From assembly GCF_900156545.1 (NCBI RefSeq), contig NZ_FTNW01000004.1, forward strand, positions 310,001 to 374,000: DNA of 64,000 nucleotides. The letters run 5' to 3'. Below the pieces are notes generated by a model. That model had not been told where the DNA came from, did not search any database, and was given only the letters and a program-made list of their open reading frames with translations. Position 1 is the stretch's first letter, and each line of letters begins with the position of its first letter. This DNA is from Aquipseudomonas alcaligenes (lineage in GTDB: Bacteria > Pseudomonadota > Gammaproteobacteria > Pseudomonadales > Pseudomonadaceae). The position numbers were made by a program, and so were the translations under genes. Below, piece after piece: positions 20,100 through 29,374 of the stretch.

Positions 20100-21326
20100 T
20101 CAGCCGAAGAACCAGTAGCACACGCCGATGGCCGCCAATACTCCAGCCAGGTCGGCCACCAGCGCGCAGCCCACCGCGTGGCGGGCACGCTGGATACCCA
20201 CCGCGCCGAAGTAAACGGCCAGCACGTAGAAGGTGGTCTCGGTGCTGCCCTGGATGGTCGCTGCCACCAGGGCAGGGAAACTGTCCACGCCGTGGGTCTG
20301 CATGGTCTCGATCAGCATGGCGCGCGCCGCGCTGCCGGAGAACGGCTTGACCAGCGCGGTGGGCAGGGCATCGACGAAACGGGTGTCCCAGCCGGCCCAC
20401 TCGATCAGGCTGCGGATGCCGTCCAGGCCGAAGTCGAGGGCGCCGGAGGCGCGCAGCACGCCAATCGCGCAGAGCATGGCGACCAGGTACGGCAGCAGGT
20501 TCTTGGCCACGTCGAAGCCTTCCTTGGCGCCTTCGACGAAGGTTTCATACACCGGCACCCTGCGCAGCCAGCCGACCAGCACGAAGAGGAAGATCAGGCC
20601 GAACAGGGTGAGGTTGCCGAGCAGCGAGGACAGCTCCTTCAGCGCCACGGCACTGAGGCCGCCCAGCAGGGCCATGAAACCGCCCAGCAACAGGGCGCCG
20701 GGAATCAGGTAAGCCAGCACCACCGGGTCCCACAGGCGCAGGCGCTGCATCAGCGCCACGGACAGCAGGCCGGCCAGGGTCGAGGCACTGGTGGCGAGCA
20801 GGATCGGCAGGAACACCAGGGTCGGGTCCTCGGCGCCCTGCTGCACGCGATACATGAAGATCGACACGGGCAGCAGGGTCAGCGACGAGGCGTTGAGTAC
20901 CAGGAACAGGATCTGCGCATTGCTCGCCACCGTGGCACTGGGGTTGAGCTCCTGCAGCGCCTTCATCGCCTTGAGACCGATGGGCGTGGCGGCGTTGTCC
21001 AGGCCCAGGCCATTGGCGGCGAAGTTGAGGGTGATCAGCCCGAGCGCCGGGTGGCCGCGCGGCACCTCGGGCATCAGCCGGGCGAACAGCGGGCCGAGGG
21101 CGCGGCCGAGCAGGTCGACCAACCCGGCCTGCTCGGCAATGCGCAAAAAGCCCAGCCACAGGGTCAGGGTGCCGAACAGCACCACCATCAGCTCGACCGA
21201 GACTTTGGCCATGGCAAACAGGCTCTCGACCATGGCCGCCCATACCGTAACGTCGCCGCCTATCCAGCGCACCGTGGCGGCCAGCGCGGCCACCACGAAG
21301 AATCCCAGCCACAGGCCGTTGAGCAT
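20100..21326 (-). CDS. SpmA-SpmB-like nucleoside-recognition (Gate) domain membrane protein
   Basis: A 408-residue integral membrane protein joining two Gate domains, equivalent to Bacillus spore-maturation proteins SpmA (N-terminal half) and SpmB (C-terminal half). Markers are LITLNFAANGLGLDNAATPI (about 100-120), SNAQILFLVLNASSLTLLP (about 140) and, in the second half, PFSGSAARAMLIETM and ATIQGSTETTFYVLAVYFG. About ten hydrophobic segments are seen. The spore name is historical: this organism type does not sporulate, and the role in Gram-negatives is not established, though transport of a nucleoside-like or peptidoglycan-related solute has been suggested. It is a single gene, divergent from the lipoprotein at 21457. 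Confidence 0.85.
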   Translation of the reverse strand: MLNGLWLGFFVVAALAATVRWIGGDVTVWAAMVESLFAMAKVSVELMVVLFGTLTLWLGFLRIAEQAGLVDLLGRALGPLFARLMPEVPRGHPALGLITLNFAANGLGLDNAATPIGLKAMKALQELNPSATVASNAQILFLVLNASSLTLLPVSIFMYRVQQGAEDPTLVFLPILLATSASTLAGLLSVALMQRLRLWDPVVLAYLIPGALLLGGFMALLGGLSAVALKELSSLLGNLTLFGLIFLFVLVGWLRRVPVYETFVEGAKEGFDVAKNLLPYLVAMLCAIGVLRASGALDFGLDGIRSLIEWAGWDTRFVDALPTALVKPFSGSAARAMLIETMQTHGVDSFPALVAATIQGSTETTFYVLAVYFGAVGIQRARHAVGCALVADLAGVLAAIGVCYWFFG

Positions 21327-21456
21327 GGTCAGTCCCCCGATCGATGGCGGCGATGATAGCCGGCAGCCGGCGCTTCACCAAACTGCAAGGCGCACCTGCC
21401 AGTCTGCTATAAGCGACTAGAGTTAAAGCGCTTATCAACCCCTTAGGAGTGCAAGG

Positions 21457-22113
21457 ATGAAACCCACACTGATGCTGTCTCTTGGCCTCGCCGCCGGTCT
21501 GCTGCTGACCGGCTGCGCCAGCAAAACCACTCAACCCTCGCAGTATTCCGGCTTCCTCAGCGACTACTCGCAGCTGCAGCAGGCCACTTCGGCCAGCGGC
21601 GCACCGGTGCTGCGCTGGGTTTCGCCTGACTACAGCGCCAGCCGCTACGCTTCGGTTTACCTGGAGAAGCCCGTGTTCTACCCGGCGCCAACGCCAAGCG
21701 AGCAGGTCAGCCAGACGGCCCTGAACGACATCAGCAATTACCTGTATCAAGCCATGCGCCGCGAGTTGCAGAGCCGCATGACGGTGGTCGACCAACCCAA
21801 CGCGGACAGCCTGGTACTGCGCAGCGCCATCACCGCGGTCAACGTCTCCACCGAGGGCCTGAAGCCCTATGAGGTGATTCCCGTCGCACTGGTACTGGCC
21901 GCCGCCACCACGGCCGCCGGTACGCGCGACAAGAACACCGAGATCTACGTCGAACTGGAAGCGCTGGACGGCCGCACCAGCCAGCCGATGCTGCGCGTGG
22001 TGCGCAAGGGCCACGGCCTGGCCCTGGAAAACAGCAGCACCCAGCTGAGCCTGAAGGACCTCAAACCCGCTCTGGACGTCTGGGCCCGCGACGCCCGCGC
22101 CTTCAAACCCTGA
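21457..22113 (+). CDS. DUF3313-family outer-membrane-type lipoprotein
   Basis: A 218-residue lipoprotein. The signal peptide MKPTLMLSLGLAAGLLLTGC ends in the lipobox LTGC, so Cys20 is the lipidated residue; the following residues are Ala-Ser, without an Asp at +2, which favours outer-membrane sorting. The mature part matches DUF3313: SGFLSDYSQLQ near the start, SRYASVYLEKPVFYP in the middle, then a paired-strand region with EIYVELEALDGRTSQPMLRVV. ATG 21457 has AGGAG 10-14 bases upstream. The family has no settled function. It is transcribed alone, with the next gene 115 bases on. Confidence 0.85.
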   Translation: MKPTLMLSLGLAAGLLLTGCASKTTQPSQYSGFLSDYSQLQQATSASGAPVLRWVSPDYSASRYASVYLEKPVFYPAPTPSEQVSQTALNDISNYLYQAMRRELQSRMTVVDQPNADSLVLRSAITAVNVSTEGLKPYEVIPVALVLAAATTAAGTRDKNTEIYVELEALDGRTSQPMLRVVRKGHGLALENSSTQLSLKDLKPALDVWARDARAFKP

Positions 22114-22228
22114 GCAGCACGCCGCGTGGGGGGGACCCGCGCGGCAAACTCCGGTAACAAGCCGGGCGGGAACCCGGAGCGAATCGGCATACTCTGTTGG
22201 CGATCCGCCACTATCGAGTAGTCCCCCC

Positions 22229-23929
22229 ATGTCGCTTGCCGCCCTGGCTCCCGATACGTCCGCCCAGCGCTTGCCCTGGTCCATCGCCCTGCCACGCCTG
22301 CTGCTATTGAGCACGCTGAGCGCCTGCCTGCTGATGGCCGACGACTTCATCCAGCAACTGTTCACCAGCGCCAACCAGGCCGAGCTCGAGGCCCGCTTCG
22401 TGGTAGTGGTCTGGCTGTTCGCCCTGGGCCTGTGGCTGTGCGGCATGCCGCGCCTGGTGGCGAGCCTGCTGGTGCTGCTGGCGGCCATGCAGCTGATCCA
22501 GCTCAGCCATGTGTCGTTCTTCGGCGAGCCCTTGGCGGCGCCCGACATCGTCAGCCTGTTCAGCGACTTCGCCGAAGTGCGCGAAACCGGCTGGGCCAGC
22601 TTCGCCGACCACTGGCACGTGCTGCCCACGGTGCTGCTGCCCTATGGCCTGCTGCTGGCGCTGCACCTGTGGCTGCCGCGGCGCCTGCGCTTGCCACAGA
22701 GCCGCTGGGCTCTGCTGATCATCGTGCTGGTGCTGGCAGCCAAGCCCTGGCGCGCCACCTACCGCGACTACAGCTCGTTCCTTCCCGGGCCGACCCGCAG
22801 CGGCCTGCACAACAGCTTTAACGCCTTCGCCTTCTATGGCGTACGCCTGGCCTTCCGCCCGGCCGAGGCGCTGCCCAAGGCGCCGTTCGTACCCTACCGG
22901 GTCACGCCGGTGGCCAGCGGAGCCAAGCATGTCTGGGTGGTAGTGGCCGACTCGCTGCGTACCGACCGCCTGGGGCTGTTTGGTCACACGCGCAACACCA
23001 CCCCGACCCTCAGCCGCCTGCAGGCCGAGGGCGCACTGCTGGCGCGGCCGGGCATCGCCTCCGGGGTATCCACGGCGGTCAGCCTGCCGATGCTGCTCAA
23101 CCTGATCCGTGAGCCCGGCCAGCCCGAGCTGCTGCGCCAGCAACCGCACAATCTGTTCGCCCTGGCCCGCGCCAGCGGCTTCCGCACCCACTGGCTGTCG
23201 GCCCAGGAGTCCAAGCTGCTCAGCCACCTGGGCAGCCGCCACCTGGACGTCAGCATCACCCGCGAGGACCACCCGCTGCTATTCCTCAAGCGCCACGACC
23301 ATGCACTGGTCGATCTGCTGGGCGAGCAGCGCTGGGGCGAGCGCAATTTCGCCGTGATCAACCTGCGCACCGCGCACCTGCCCTACGAGGAGAACTACGA
23401 CCAGCACAACGAGCCGCTGCCAAGCTGGCCGGTCGACCCGAACCTGCCGCGCGAGGAGCGCCAGCGCAACGCCTACGACAATGCCATCGGCTACCTGGAT
23501 GACGTACTCGCCGAGGTGATCGCGCGCTTCGACCAGCTGGAAGGGGAGCGCTACCTGCTGATCACTGGCGACCACGGCCAGCTGCTCGGCGAGGGCGGGC
23601 GCTGGGGCCATAACGACCTGCTCCCGCAGGTCGCCGAAGTGCCGGTGATGGTGCTGGCGCGCGAGGCGCCGGAAGCGGCCCTGGAGTCGCTGCGCCAGGA
23701 GCAGTGGGTCAGCCACCACGAAGCCGGACTGTGGCTGGCCGAGCGCCTCGGCCAACGGGTGGAAAACCCCAACCGGATTGCTGGCGAACATTTCGTGCAG
23801 GGCAAGCAGCTGTTCGGCGACAACATGATCCAGCGTGTACGGGAAACGCCCGCAGGCCTGGTATTCGATGAGCCGCGCCTGCTCAGCCGCTGGCTGCGGG
23901 ATCTGGGGGAGGCGCCATCCACGCCCTGA
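22229..23929 (+). CDS. Phosphoethanolamine-transferase-like sulfatase-fold membrane enzyme
   Basis: A 566-residue protein with about five membrane segments in the first 180 residues and a periplasmic alkaline-phosphatase/sulfatase-fold domain from about 230. That is the plan of lipid A or osmoregulated-glucan phosphoethanolamine transferases (EptA/OpgE type). The putative nucleophile Thr is in SGVSTAVSLPMLL and the distal metal pair in ITGDHGQLLGEGG. The first metal site reads VVADSLRTDRLGLFGH, with Asp where EptA has Glu (GET), closer to LTA synthase or generic sulfatases. It therefore probably transfers a phospho-head group to an envelope polymer, but the donor and acceptor cannot be named. 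A DUF1330 gene follows 64 bases later. Confidence 0.8.
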   Translation: MSLAALAPDTSAQRLPWSIALPRLLLLSTLSACLLMADDFIQQLFTSANQAELEARFVVVVWLFALGLWLCGMPRLVASLLVLLAAMQLIQLSHVSFFGEPLAAPDIVSLFSDFAEVRETGWASFADHWHVLPTVLLPYGLLLALHLWLPRRLRLPQSRWALLIIVLVLAAKPWRATYRDYSSFLPGPTRSGLHNSFNAFAFYGVRLAFRPAEALPKAPFVPYRVTPVASGAKHVWVVVADSLRTDRLGLFGHTRNTTPTLSRLQAEGALLARPGIASGVSTAVSLPMLLNLIREPGQPELLRQQPHNLFALARASGFRTHWLSAQESKLLSHLGSRHLDVSITREDHPLLFLKRHDHALVDLLGEQRWGERNFAVINLRTAHLPYEENYDQHNEPLPSWPVDPNLPREERQRNAYDNAIGYLDDVLAEVIARFDQLEGERYLLITGDHGQLLGEGGRWGHNDLLPQVAEVPVMVLAREAPEAALESLRQEQWVSHHEAGLWLAERLGQRVENPNRIAGEHFVQGKQLFGDNMIQRVRETPAGLVFDEPRLLSRWLRDLGEAPSTP

Positions 23930-23993
23930 ATGGGGCTTGCGACCGACCCGCCAGTAGCGGAGGCTGGGCACAGAACCCGATCAGGAGTCTGCC

Positions 23994-24401
23994 ATGCCCA
24001 GTCTCAACCCCAGTCGCGACCAGCTCGCAGCCTTTGCCCAGAACATGCCGGACGACACTCCGATCCTGATGCTCAACCTGCTGCGCTACCGCGAGGCGGC
24101 CGACTACCCGCCTGACAGCGGATATAGCCCCTGCAGCGGCCGCGAAGCCTACAAGCGCTACAGCAGGATCGCCCTGGGCAAGGTGCAGGACGCTGGCGGC
24201 CAAGTCGAGCTGATGGCGCAGGCGCAGACGGCCCTCATTGCACCGCGTGACGAGCAGTGGCATGACCTGCTGTTGGTGCGCTACCCCTCGAAGGCCGCCT
24301 TCCTCGGCATGCTCGCCGACCCCGAATACCGCGCCGCCACCTTGCACCGCACGGCGGCTCTGGCCGACTCGCGGCTGATCGGCTGCCTACCGCCGGGCTG
24401 A
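23994..24401 (+). CDS. DUF1330-family protein
   Basis: A 135-residue protein of the ferredoxin-like dimeric alpha/beta-barrel type. The N-terminal PILMLNLLRYRE strand, AYKRYSRIALGKVQDAGGQV, and the C-terminal block LLVRYPSKAAFLGMLADPEYRAA are the DUF1330 hallmarks (substrate unknown; the fold is shared with EthD and YciI-type proteins). It has no signal peptide. Its TGA (24399-24401) directly abuts the stop codon of the convergent EAL gene, leaving no room for a separate terminator. Confidence 0.85.
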   Translation: MPSLNPSRDQLAAFAQNMPDDTPILMLNLLRYREAADYPPDSGYSPCSGREAYKRYSRIALGKVQDAGGQVELMAQAQTALIAPRDEQWHDLLLVRYPSKAAFLGMLADPEYRAATLHRTAALADSRLIGCLPPG

Positions 24402-25973
24402 TCAATGCGCCGCGACGAAGTCGCGGAAAGCTTGACCGGACAGCGGTTTGGCGAACAGCCAGCCCTGGCCGATCTGGGCGCCCAGTTCGGCCAGCAGACG
24501 CGCCTGCTCGGCCTGCTCGACCCCCTCGGCGATCACTTTCAGCCCCAGCGCCCGCGCCATGGCGATGATGTGCGGCGCCACCGGGCTGCTGGCAGCCTCG
24601 GTGCCCAGGGCATCGACGAAGCTCTTGTCGATCTTCAATACGTCCACCGGCAGCTGCTGCAGGTAGGAGAGACTGGAGTAGCCCGTGCCGAAGTCGTCGA
24701 TGGCGATGCGGTGGCCGGCCTGACGCAACGGTTCGAGCACCGCCACGGCGCGCTGCGGATCGACCAGCCCACGCTCGGTGACTTCGTAGACCAGCTGTGC
24801 GGGTGCCACGCCGGCGGTTCGCAGTGCCTCATCTGCCTCGGCCGGGAAATGCGCCTCGACCAGGTCTGCCGCGGCCAGGTTGACCGAGATGTACAGCTGC
24901 GGATGCTGCCGCAGCAGCTCGCCCTGCTCCTGCAGCATCTGGCGGATCACCCAGCGGGTGATCGCGGTGATCTGCCCGCTGTCCTCGGCCTGCGGAATGA
25001 ACAGGTCCGGTCGCACCCGCTGGCCATCGGCGCGGCGCCAGCGCAGCAGCGCCTCGGCACCCACGCAGCGGCCCGTGTCCAGGTCCACCAGTGGCTGGTA
25101 GTCCAGCTCGAACTCATCACGCCGCAGCGCCTGGGCCAGCGCCCGCGCCAGCGACTGGTCACGGCGTAGCAGCAGGGCGACCAGCCAGCCCAGCAGGGCC
25201 GCCAGCACCAGGCCGAAAGTCGCGCCGAGCGCACGTAGCTTGAATTGTTGCTCAAGCAGGCGCTGCTCCGGACGACTGACCAGCAGACGCAGACCGAAAC
25301 GATCACCCGCACCCAGCAGATAGGTGTGTCCGTCCAGGTGCAGGAGCCCCTCGGGCTGTTGCAGCAGACGACGCTCGCGGTCTCTGAGCTGCGAGGTGTC
25401 ACCCTCCAGGTCAAGCACCTGTCCACCGGGGCCCAACAGGCGGCTGTCGGTTCCCGCCGGCATCTGCATGAGTGCCCGCAGGAAACGCAGACTGCTGGCA
25501 ACCTGCACACCACCACGACCGAGCATCAGCGAAGGCTGCAGGGGATCTTGCACACGCGAGGGCTGCCACCAGATGTCGACATCATCGAGGCGCCAGTGGC
25601 GGTAGTCCTGCAGCGCGCGCGTCGACGGCAGCCGCAGGGTGCCGCAGGTCCGGCCGTCGGGCAGGGTGCGGCTGAAACCGACCACGAACAGTTCGGCAGC
25701 CGCACGCTGTTGCAGCTCGAAGGCCGATACTTCAGCGCAGCGCGCGTCATTCAGGGCTTCCAGCTGGCGCATGCTGGCATAGAGGCTGTCGAAGAAGTCG
25801 CCAATGCGCTCGGCACTTTGTTGGCGCAGCAGCTCCAGTTCGCGTTGCTCGCTGCGGCGCGCTTGCCAATCCGCCCCCGCGAATAACGCGGGCAGCAGCA
25901 CCAGGGTACTGAGCAGAGCCGCCAGCAGGCCCATGGGCAAGGGGTGGAACCACTGTTGCAATCCTTTGCCCAT
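24402..25973 (-). CDS. CSS-motif EAL-domain c-di-GMP phosphodiesterase
   Basis: A 523-residue membrane protein. The first membrane segment is at about residues 14-32. The periplasmic domain to about 230 has two cysteines, Cys79 (DARCAEVSAF) and Cys110 (LPDGRTCGTLRL), arranged like the CSS-motif sensor of E. coli PdeC-type enzymes, where disulfide state controls activity. A second membrane segment is at about 238-258. The EAL domain has the full catalytic set: [40 protein letters not shown] and IAEGVEQ. There is no GGDEF domain, so it should only degrade c-di-GMP. The start (ATG 25973, GAGGAA upstream) is 13 bases after the AmpDh2-like gene's stop, suggesting an operon. Confidence 0.88.
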   Translation of the reverse strand: MGKGLQQWFHPLPMGLLAALLSTLVLLPALFAGADWQARRSEQRELELLRQQSAERIGDFFDSLYASMRQLEALNDARCAEVSAFELQQRAAAELFVVGFSRTLPDGRTCGTLRLPSTRALQDYRHWRLDDVDIWWQPSRVQDPLQPSLMLGRGGVQVASSLRFLRALMQMPAGTDSRLLGPGGQVLDLEGDTSQLRDRERRLLQQPEGLLHLDGHTYLLGAGDRFGLRLLVSRPEQRLLEQQFKLRALGATFGLVLAALLGWLVALLLRRDQSLARALAQALRRDEFELDYQPLVDLDTGRCVGAEALLRWRRADGQRVRPDLFIPQAEDSGQITAITRWVIRQMLQEQGELLRQHPQLYISVNLAAADLVEAHFPAEADEALRTAGVAPAQLVYEVTERGLVDPQRAVAVLEPLRQAGHRIAIDDFGTGYSSLSYLQQLPVDVLKIDKSFVDALGTEAASSPVAPHIIAMARALGLKVIAEGVEQAEQARLLAELGAQIGQGWLFAKPLSGQAFRDFVAAH

Positions 25974-25986
25974 GACCGTTCCTCGC

Positions 25987-26763
25987 TCAGGGGGTGGTGT
26001 TCAATACGGCGAGTATCGCTGCCGTTTCCGCATCCGCCAGGCCATCGTAGCGATCCGGCCGGTACTTCATCTGGAAGGCCGCCAGCACGTTGCGGGTCTG
26101 TTCGTCGAACTGGCCACTGAAAGCCAGGCTGAAACCGACTTTTGCCAATTGCTGCTGGAACCACAGTGCATCCGGCAACGCCTGTTCGAACTGGCCGCGC
26201 TGCCTGGCCACCTGTGCCGCGTCCGGCCAGCGGATCAAGCCAGCGTCGGCCAGGCGCTTCCAGGGAAACAGCGGGCCGGGGTCGACCTTGCGCTGCGGGG
26301 CCACATCGCTGTGACCGATGATGCTGTCGATGGGCAGGTCGTGACGCTTGACCAGTTCCTTGAGCAAGGCGATCAGCCTCTGCATCTGCGCCTCGCCGTA
26401 AGGCTGCCAGTAGCGGCCATTGGGCCCATCGAAATAGCCCTGGTTGACCAGCTCAATGCCGATGGTGCTGGCGTTCAGCCAGGTACGGCCCTGCCAGCTG
26501 CTGTCACCGGCATGCCAGGCTCGGCGATCCTCGTCGACCAGCCGATAAACCTTGGCCGAGCCATCGGCGATCAGGTAATGGGCGCTGACTTCACCCTGGG
26601 TCAGCAGGGCCAGGGAACGCTGCAAGTCAGCGGAGGTGTAATGCAGCACGATGTACTGCACCCGGCTGCTCTGGCCGCGCGCGCTGTAACTGTCGTCGAT
26701 CGACGCGGTACCCGCGCAACCGGCGAGGAACAGGACACAGAAGGTGAGGCTGAGAAATCTCAT
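25987..26763 (-). CDS. ampDh2: Lipoprotein N-acetylmuramoyl-L-alanine amidase, AmpDh2 type
   Basis: A 258-residue cell-wall amidase that cleaves the lactoyl-peptide bond of muropeptides. The lipobox LAGC puts Cys16 at the membrane anchor, indicating an outer-membrane enzyme facing the periplasm. The Amidase_2 domain (about 33-180) has zinc ligands in IVLHYTSAD (His41) and in GHSDVAPQRKVDPGP. A peptidoglycan-binding helical domain follows (about 190-255, ending DGLADAETAAILAVL). Length and order match P. aeruginosa AmpDh2, one of the AmpD homologues affecting AmpC beta-lactamase induction. It is followed 13 bases later by the EAL gene. E. coli AmiD is the alternative name. Confidence 0.88.
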   Translation of the reverse strand: MRFLSLTFCVLFLAGCAGTASIDDSYSARGQSSRVQYIVLHYTSADLQRSLALLTQGEVSAHYLIADGSAKVYRLVDEDRRAWHAGDSSWQGRTWLNASTIGIELVNQGYFDGPNGRYWQPYGEAQMQRLIALLKELVKRHDLPIDSIIGHSDVAPQRKVDPGPLFPWKRLADAGLIRWPDAAQVARQRGQFEQALPDALWFQQQLAKVGFSLAFSGQFDEQTRNVLAAFQMKYRPDRYDGLADAETAAILAVLNTTP

Positions 26764-26789
26764 CGGTTGGGCGACTGTCCGTTCTGAAA

Positions 26790-27383
26790 TCAGGGCGCGA
26801 TATGCAGGATGCTCTGCAGATTGTCCAGCAGCATGTCGACACTGAGCATGATCAGCAGCATGCCGGTGAGGCGCTCGACCGCCGTCAGCCCGCGCGGACC
26901 GAGGAACTTTTGCAGCCAGGAGGCCTGCAGCAGAATACTGGCGGTGGCCAACCAGGCCAGCCCGACCGCCAGGTAGAGCTCCCAGATGGGCCCGTCGTAG
27001 GTGCTGCGCAGGGTCAGCAACACCGCCAGAGCAGAGGGCCCGGCCACCGCCGGCGTGGCCAGTGGCACCAGCAGCGGCTCACCATCGGGCAGATCGCCCA
27101 GCACGCCCTCAGGGCGCGGGAAGATCAGGCGCATCGCGATCACGAAGAGAATGATGCCCCCGGCGATGGCGGTGGACTCGCGCGACAGCCCGAGGCCGCT
27201 GAGGATCTTGTCACCGAAGGTGAGAAACAGCATCAGCAGCGCCAGGGCCAGCAGCAACTCGCGCAGGGCCACGCGCATGCGCCGTTCGGGCGCGACGTTC
27301 TTCAGCGCGGCGAGATAGATGGCAATGTTGCCGAAGGGGTCGGTGACCAGAAAAACCAGGACGGCAATGCCGAAAATATCCAT
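26790..27383 (-). CDS. MarC/YhgN-family inner-membrane protein
   Basis: A 197-residue protein with six hydrophobic segments covering nearly its whole length. Family markers are VTDPFGNIAIYLAALKNV near the N-terminus, AGGIILFVIAMRLIFP in the middle and LATPAVAGPSALAVLLTL. MarC proteins were once linked to multiple antibiotic resistance, but that role was not confirmed and their substrate is unknown. The start at ATG 27383 was preferred over codons further upstream because AAGGAG precedes it at good spacing and the protein then begins MDIFGIAVLVFLV. It is 26 bases upstream of the amidase gene on the same strand. Confidence 0.88.
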   Translation of the reverse strand: MDIFGIAVLVFLVTDPFGNIAIYLAALKNVAPERRMRVALRELLLALALLMLFLTFGDKILSGLGLSRESTAIAGGIILFVIAMRLIFPRPEGVLGDLPDGEPLLVPLATPAVAGPSALAVLLTLRSTYDGPIWELYLAVGLAWLATASILLQASWLQKFLGPRGLTAVERLTGMLLIMLSVDMLLDNLQSILHIAP

Positions 27384-27487
27384 GAACAACTCCTTGAGCA
27401 CGCCATAGTCTATCCGGCGCAACCAGCCCGCCCCAAATACGCCGCGCGGACAGCGGGCCGTCGCCCGCCCTCAGCGCCCGGCGCAGG

Positions 27488-29350
27488 CTACGCCAGCTCG
27501 ATGCGGTTACGCCCCTCGCGCTTGGCGCGGTAGAGCGCCTGGTCGGCTCGGGCAAACACCGCATCGCTGCTGTCGCCGCTGGTGAAGGCGGTGAGCCCAG
27601 AGGACAAGGTGATGGTCACAGGTTCGCCACGGAAGTGGAAAGGACAGGACTCGACACCTGCGCGCAACGTCTCCAGCAGCTGCCGTCCGCCTTCCAGCGG
27701 CGTGCTGGGCACCAGCAGGACGAACTCCTCGCCGCCGAAGCGGGCGAGAAAGTCCGTCTTGCGCAGCCGCTTGCTGAGCTCGCCGGCGATGATCTTCAGC
27801 ACCTTGTCGCCGGCCAGGTGGCCGTAGCCATCGTTGATCCGTTTGAAGTGATCGATATCCAGCACCGCCAGCAACAGATCACCGCCATAGCGCTTCCAGC
27901 GCGCCACTTCCAGCTCCAGACGCTCGGCCCAGCCGGCACGGTTGGCCAGGCCGGTCAGCGGGTCGGTGAGGGCTTTCTGCCGCTGCTCCTCGATATGCTC
28001 GCGGAAGCCCTGGGCTTCCTGCTCCATCTCGGCCACTTTCAGCGACAGCGCCTGCAGGCGCTCGGCCACCTCGCCCTCCCGCCCCTCGCGCTGGCGCTGG
28101 TGTTCGATCACCGTACTGAGCAGGCCGTCGAGGCGCTGCTCCAGGGCCTGCTTGAGGGTGCCCAGGTCCACTGCCTCCTGCACACTGGCCTGCAGGCCAC
28201 TGACCTGCTCGCGCAGCTCACGGTTGAAGCTGCGCGAGCTTTCCAACGACTCGCTGTACCCCTCATGAGCCTGGCCGAGGGTATCGATGAAGGCCGCCAG
28301 GCGCTCGTTGAGCTGCTTGAGGTACACGGCGAACTCGCGCTGACCACTGTCGCTCACCGCCAGCACCAGCACGGCCAGGTCGTCCAGCGCCGGAACCAGC
28401 TCGTACCAGTTCAGACCACCGCTGATGCGCTCGCGCAGAGCCTCGCCCTGAGGCTGGTGGTGCGCCGGCAACTCCAGCTCGTCGAGCAGGCCCAGCAGGC
28501 TCTGCGCCACATGCGGCGCCACGGTGCTGTAACCGGGCTCAGAGGATTCCGGCAGGGCGAAAGAGGGATCACCCTCGCCGGTCAGAATCCGTGCATCCAG
28601 CGGCAAGCTGTCCAGGCCGGCGACTGCGACCGGCAGCGGCGCCACCGGACGCGCCGCGGGGGCGGGATCCGTCACTGCAGCAGGGGGCGCCGCCTCGGCA
28701 GTGGCCTGGAGCGGCTGTGTGGCGGCCACGCCAGCAGGCGCCGGCTCGTCGCCCTCGTCATCCAGCATGATCGGCGCGGGCGCCTGGGGTTGCGACTGGG
28801 CTGATGGAGCCTCGGGGACTGACTCGTCGCGCCCGCCACCAAACAGGCGCTGCAGCAAACCTGGGCGTTCCACTGGCGCACTGCCCAGCACCGTCAGCGT
28901 CTTGCCCTGCAGGCTGCTCAATTCAGCCAGCAGGGCCGGCATCTCGCGTGACTGACTGGCACGTTCCTCGATACGCCTGGCAAACTGCTTGAGCGCCTTG
29001 CGCACCTCGCGCGGCGGGTCGAGTGCCAGCAGTTGCTGGGTCAGGTCGGTAATGCCCGCAATGTTCTGCTCGATGCGCTGCTGGCGACGCTGCTCGGAAT
29101 CCAGGACGGCCTTCTCCAGGCGCGGAATGAGCGCGGAGAGACCGCTATCCATCTGCTCGCCACGGATCAGCTCACGCAGTTCCTGCATGCACTGATCAAC
29201 CGCCTTGTCACTGCCCTCTGCTGCCAGCGAACTGCGCACCAGACCGCGCCGCAGCAGGTCGAGACGCTCATTCCACAGCTTCTCCTGCAACTCCTGCTGC
29301 TCAAGGCTTTTAAGGTATTTGGTTTTCCAGCGCTGGGCATTCTCGGTCAT
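27488..29350 (-). CDS. Cytosolic diguanylate cyclase (GGEEF) with helical N-terminal region
   Basis: A 620-residue soluble protein that should make c-di-GMP from two GTP. The GGDEF domain is at about 450-618: GGEEF is at 539-543, with an I-site RKTD exactly five residues before it, so product inhibition is expected. The N-terminal 140 residues and residues 290-440 are strongly helical and charged (coiled-coil-like, for example [20 protein letters not shown]). Between them lies a low-complexity Pro/Ala-rich linker (about 175-260). There is no signal peptide or membrane segment. By position next to dsbA and the EEP gene it corresponds to the P. aeruginosa PA5487 (DgcH) locus. It is 24 bases after the EEP gene stop. 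Confidence 0.9.
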   Translation of the reverse strand: MTENAQRWKTKYLKSLEQQELQEKLWNERLDLLRRGLVRSSLAAEGSDKAVDQCMQELRELIRGEQMDSGLSALIPRLEKAVLDSEQRRQQRIEQNIAGITDLTQQLLALDPPREVRKALKQFARRIEERASQSREMPALLAELSSLQGKTLTVLGSAPVERPGLLQRLFGGGRDESVPEAPSAQSQPQAPAPIMLDDEGDEPAPAGVAATQPLQATAEAAPPAAVTDPAPAARPVAPLPVAVAGLDSLPLDARILTGEGDPSFALPESSEPGYSTVAPHVAQSLLGLLDELELPAHHQPQGEALRERISGGLNWYELVPALDDLAVLVLAVSDSGQREFAVYLKQLNERLAAFIDTLGQAHEGYSESLESSRSFNRELREQVSGLQASVQEAVDLGTLKQALEQRLDGLLSTVIEHQRQREGREGEVAERLQALSLKVAEMEQEAQGFREHIEEQRQKALTDPLTGLANRAGWAERLELEVARWKRYGGDLLLAVLDIDHFKRINDGYGHLAGDKVLKIIAGELSKRLRKTDFLARFGGEEFVLLVPSTPLEGGRQLLETLRAGVESCPFHFRGEPVTITLSSGLTAFTSGDSSDAVFARADQALYRAKREGRNRIELA

Positions 29351-29374
29351 GGTGGCGATCCAGTGGCAAAGCCA

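Noticed and set aside
20100..21326. Sporulation function suggested by SpmA/SpmB similarity
   Set aside because: Gate-domain proteins of this kind are widespread in non-sporulating bacteria. The rest of the window is Pseudomonas-like.
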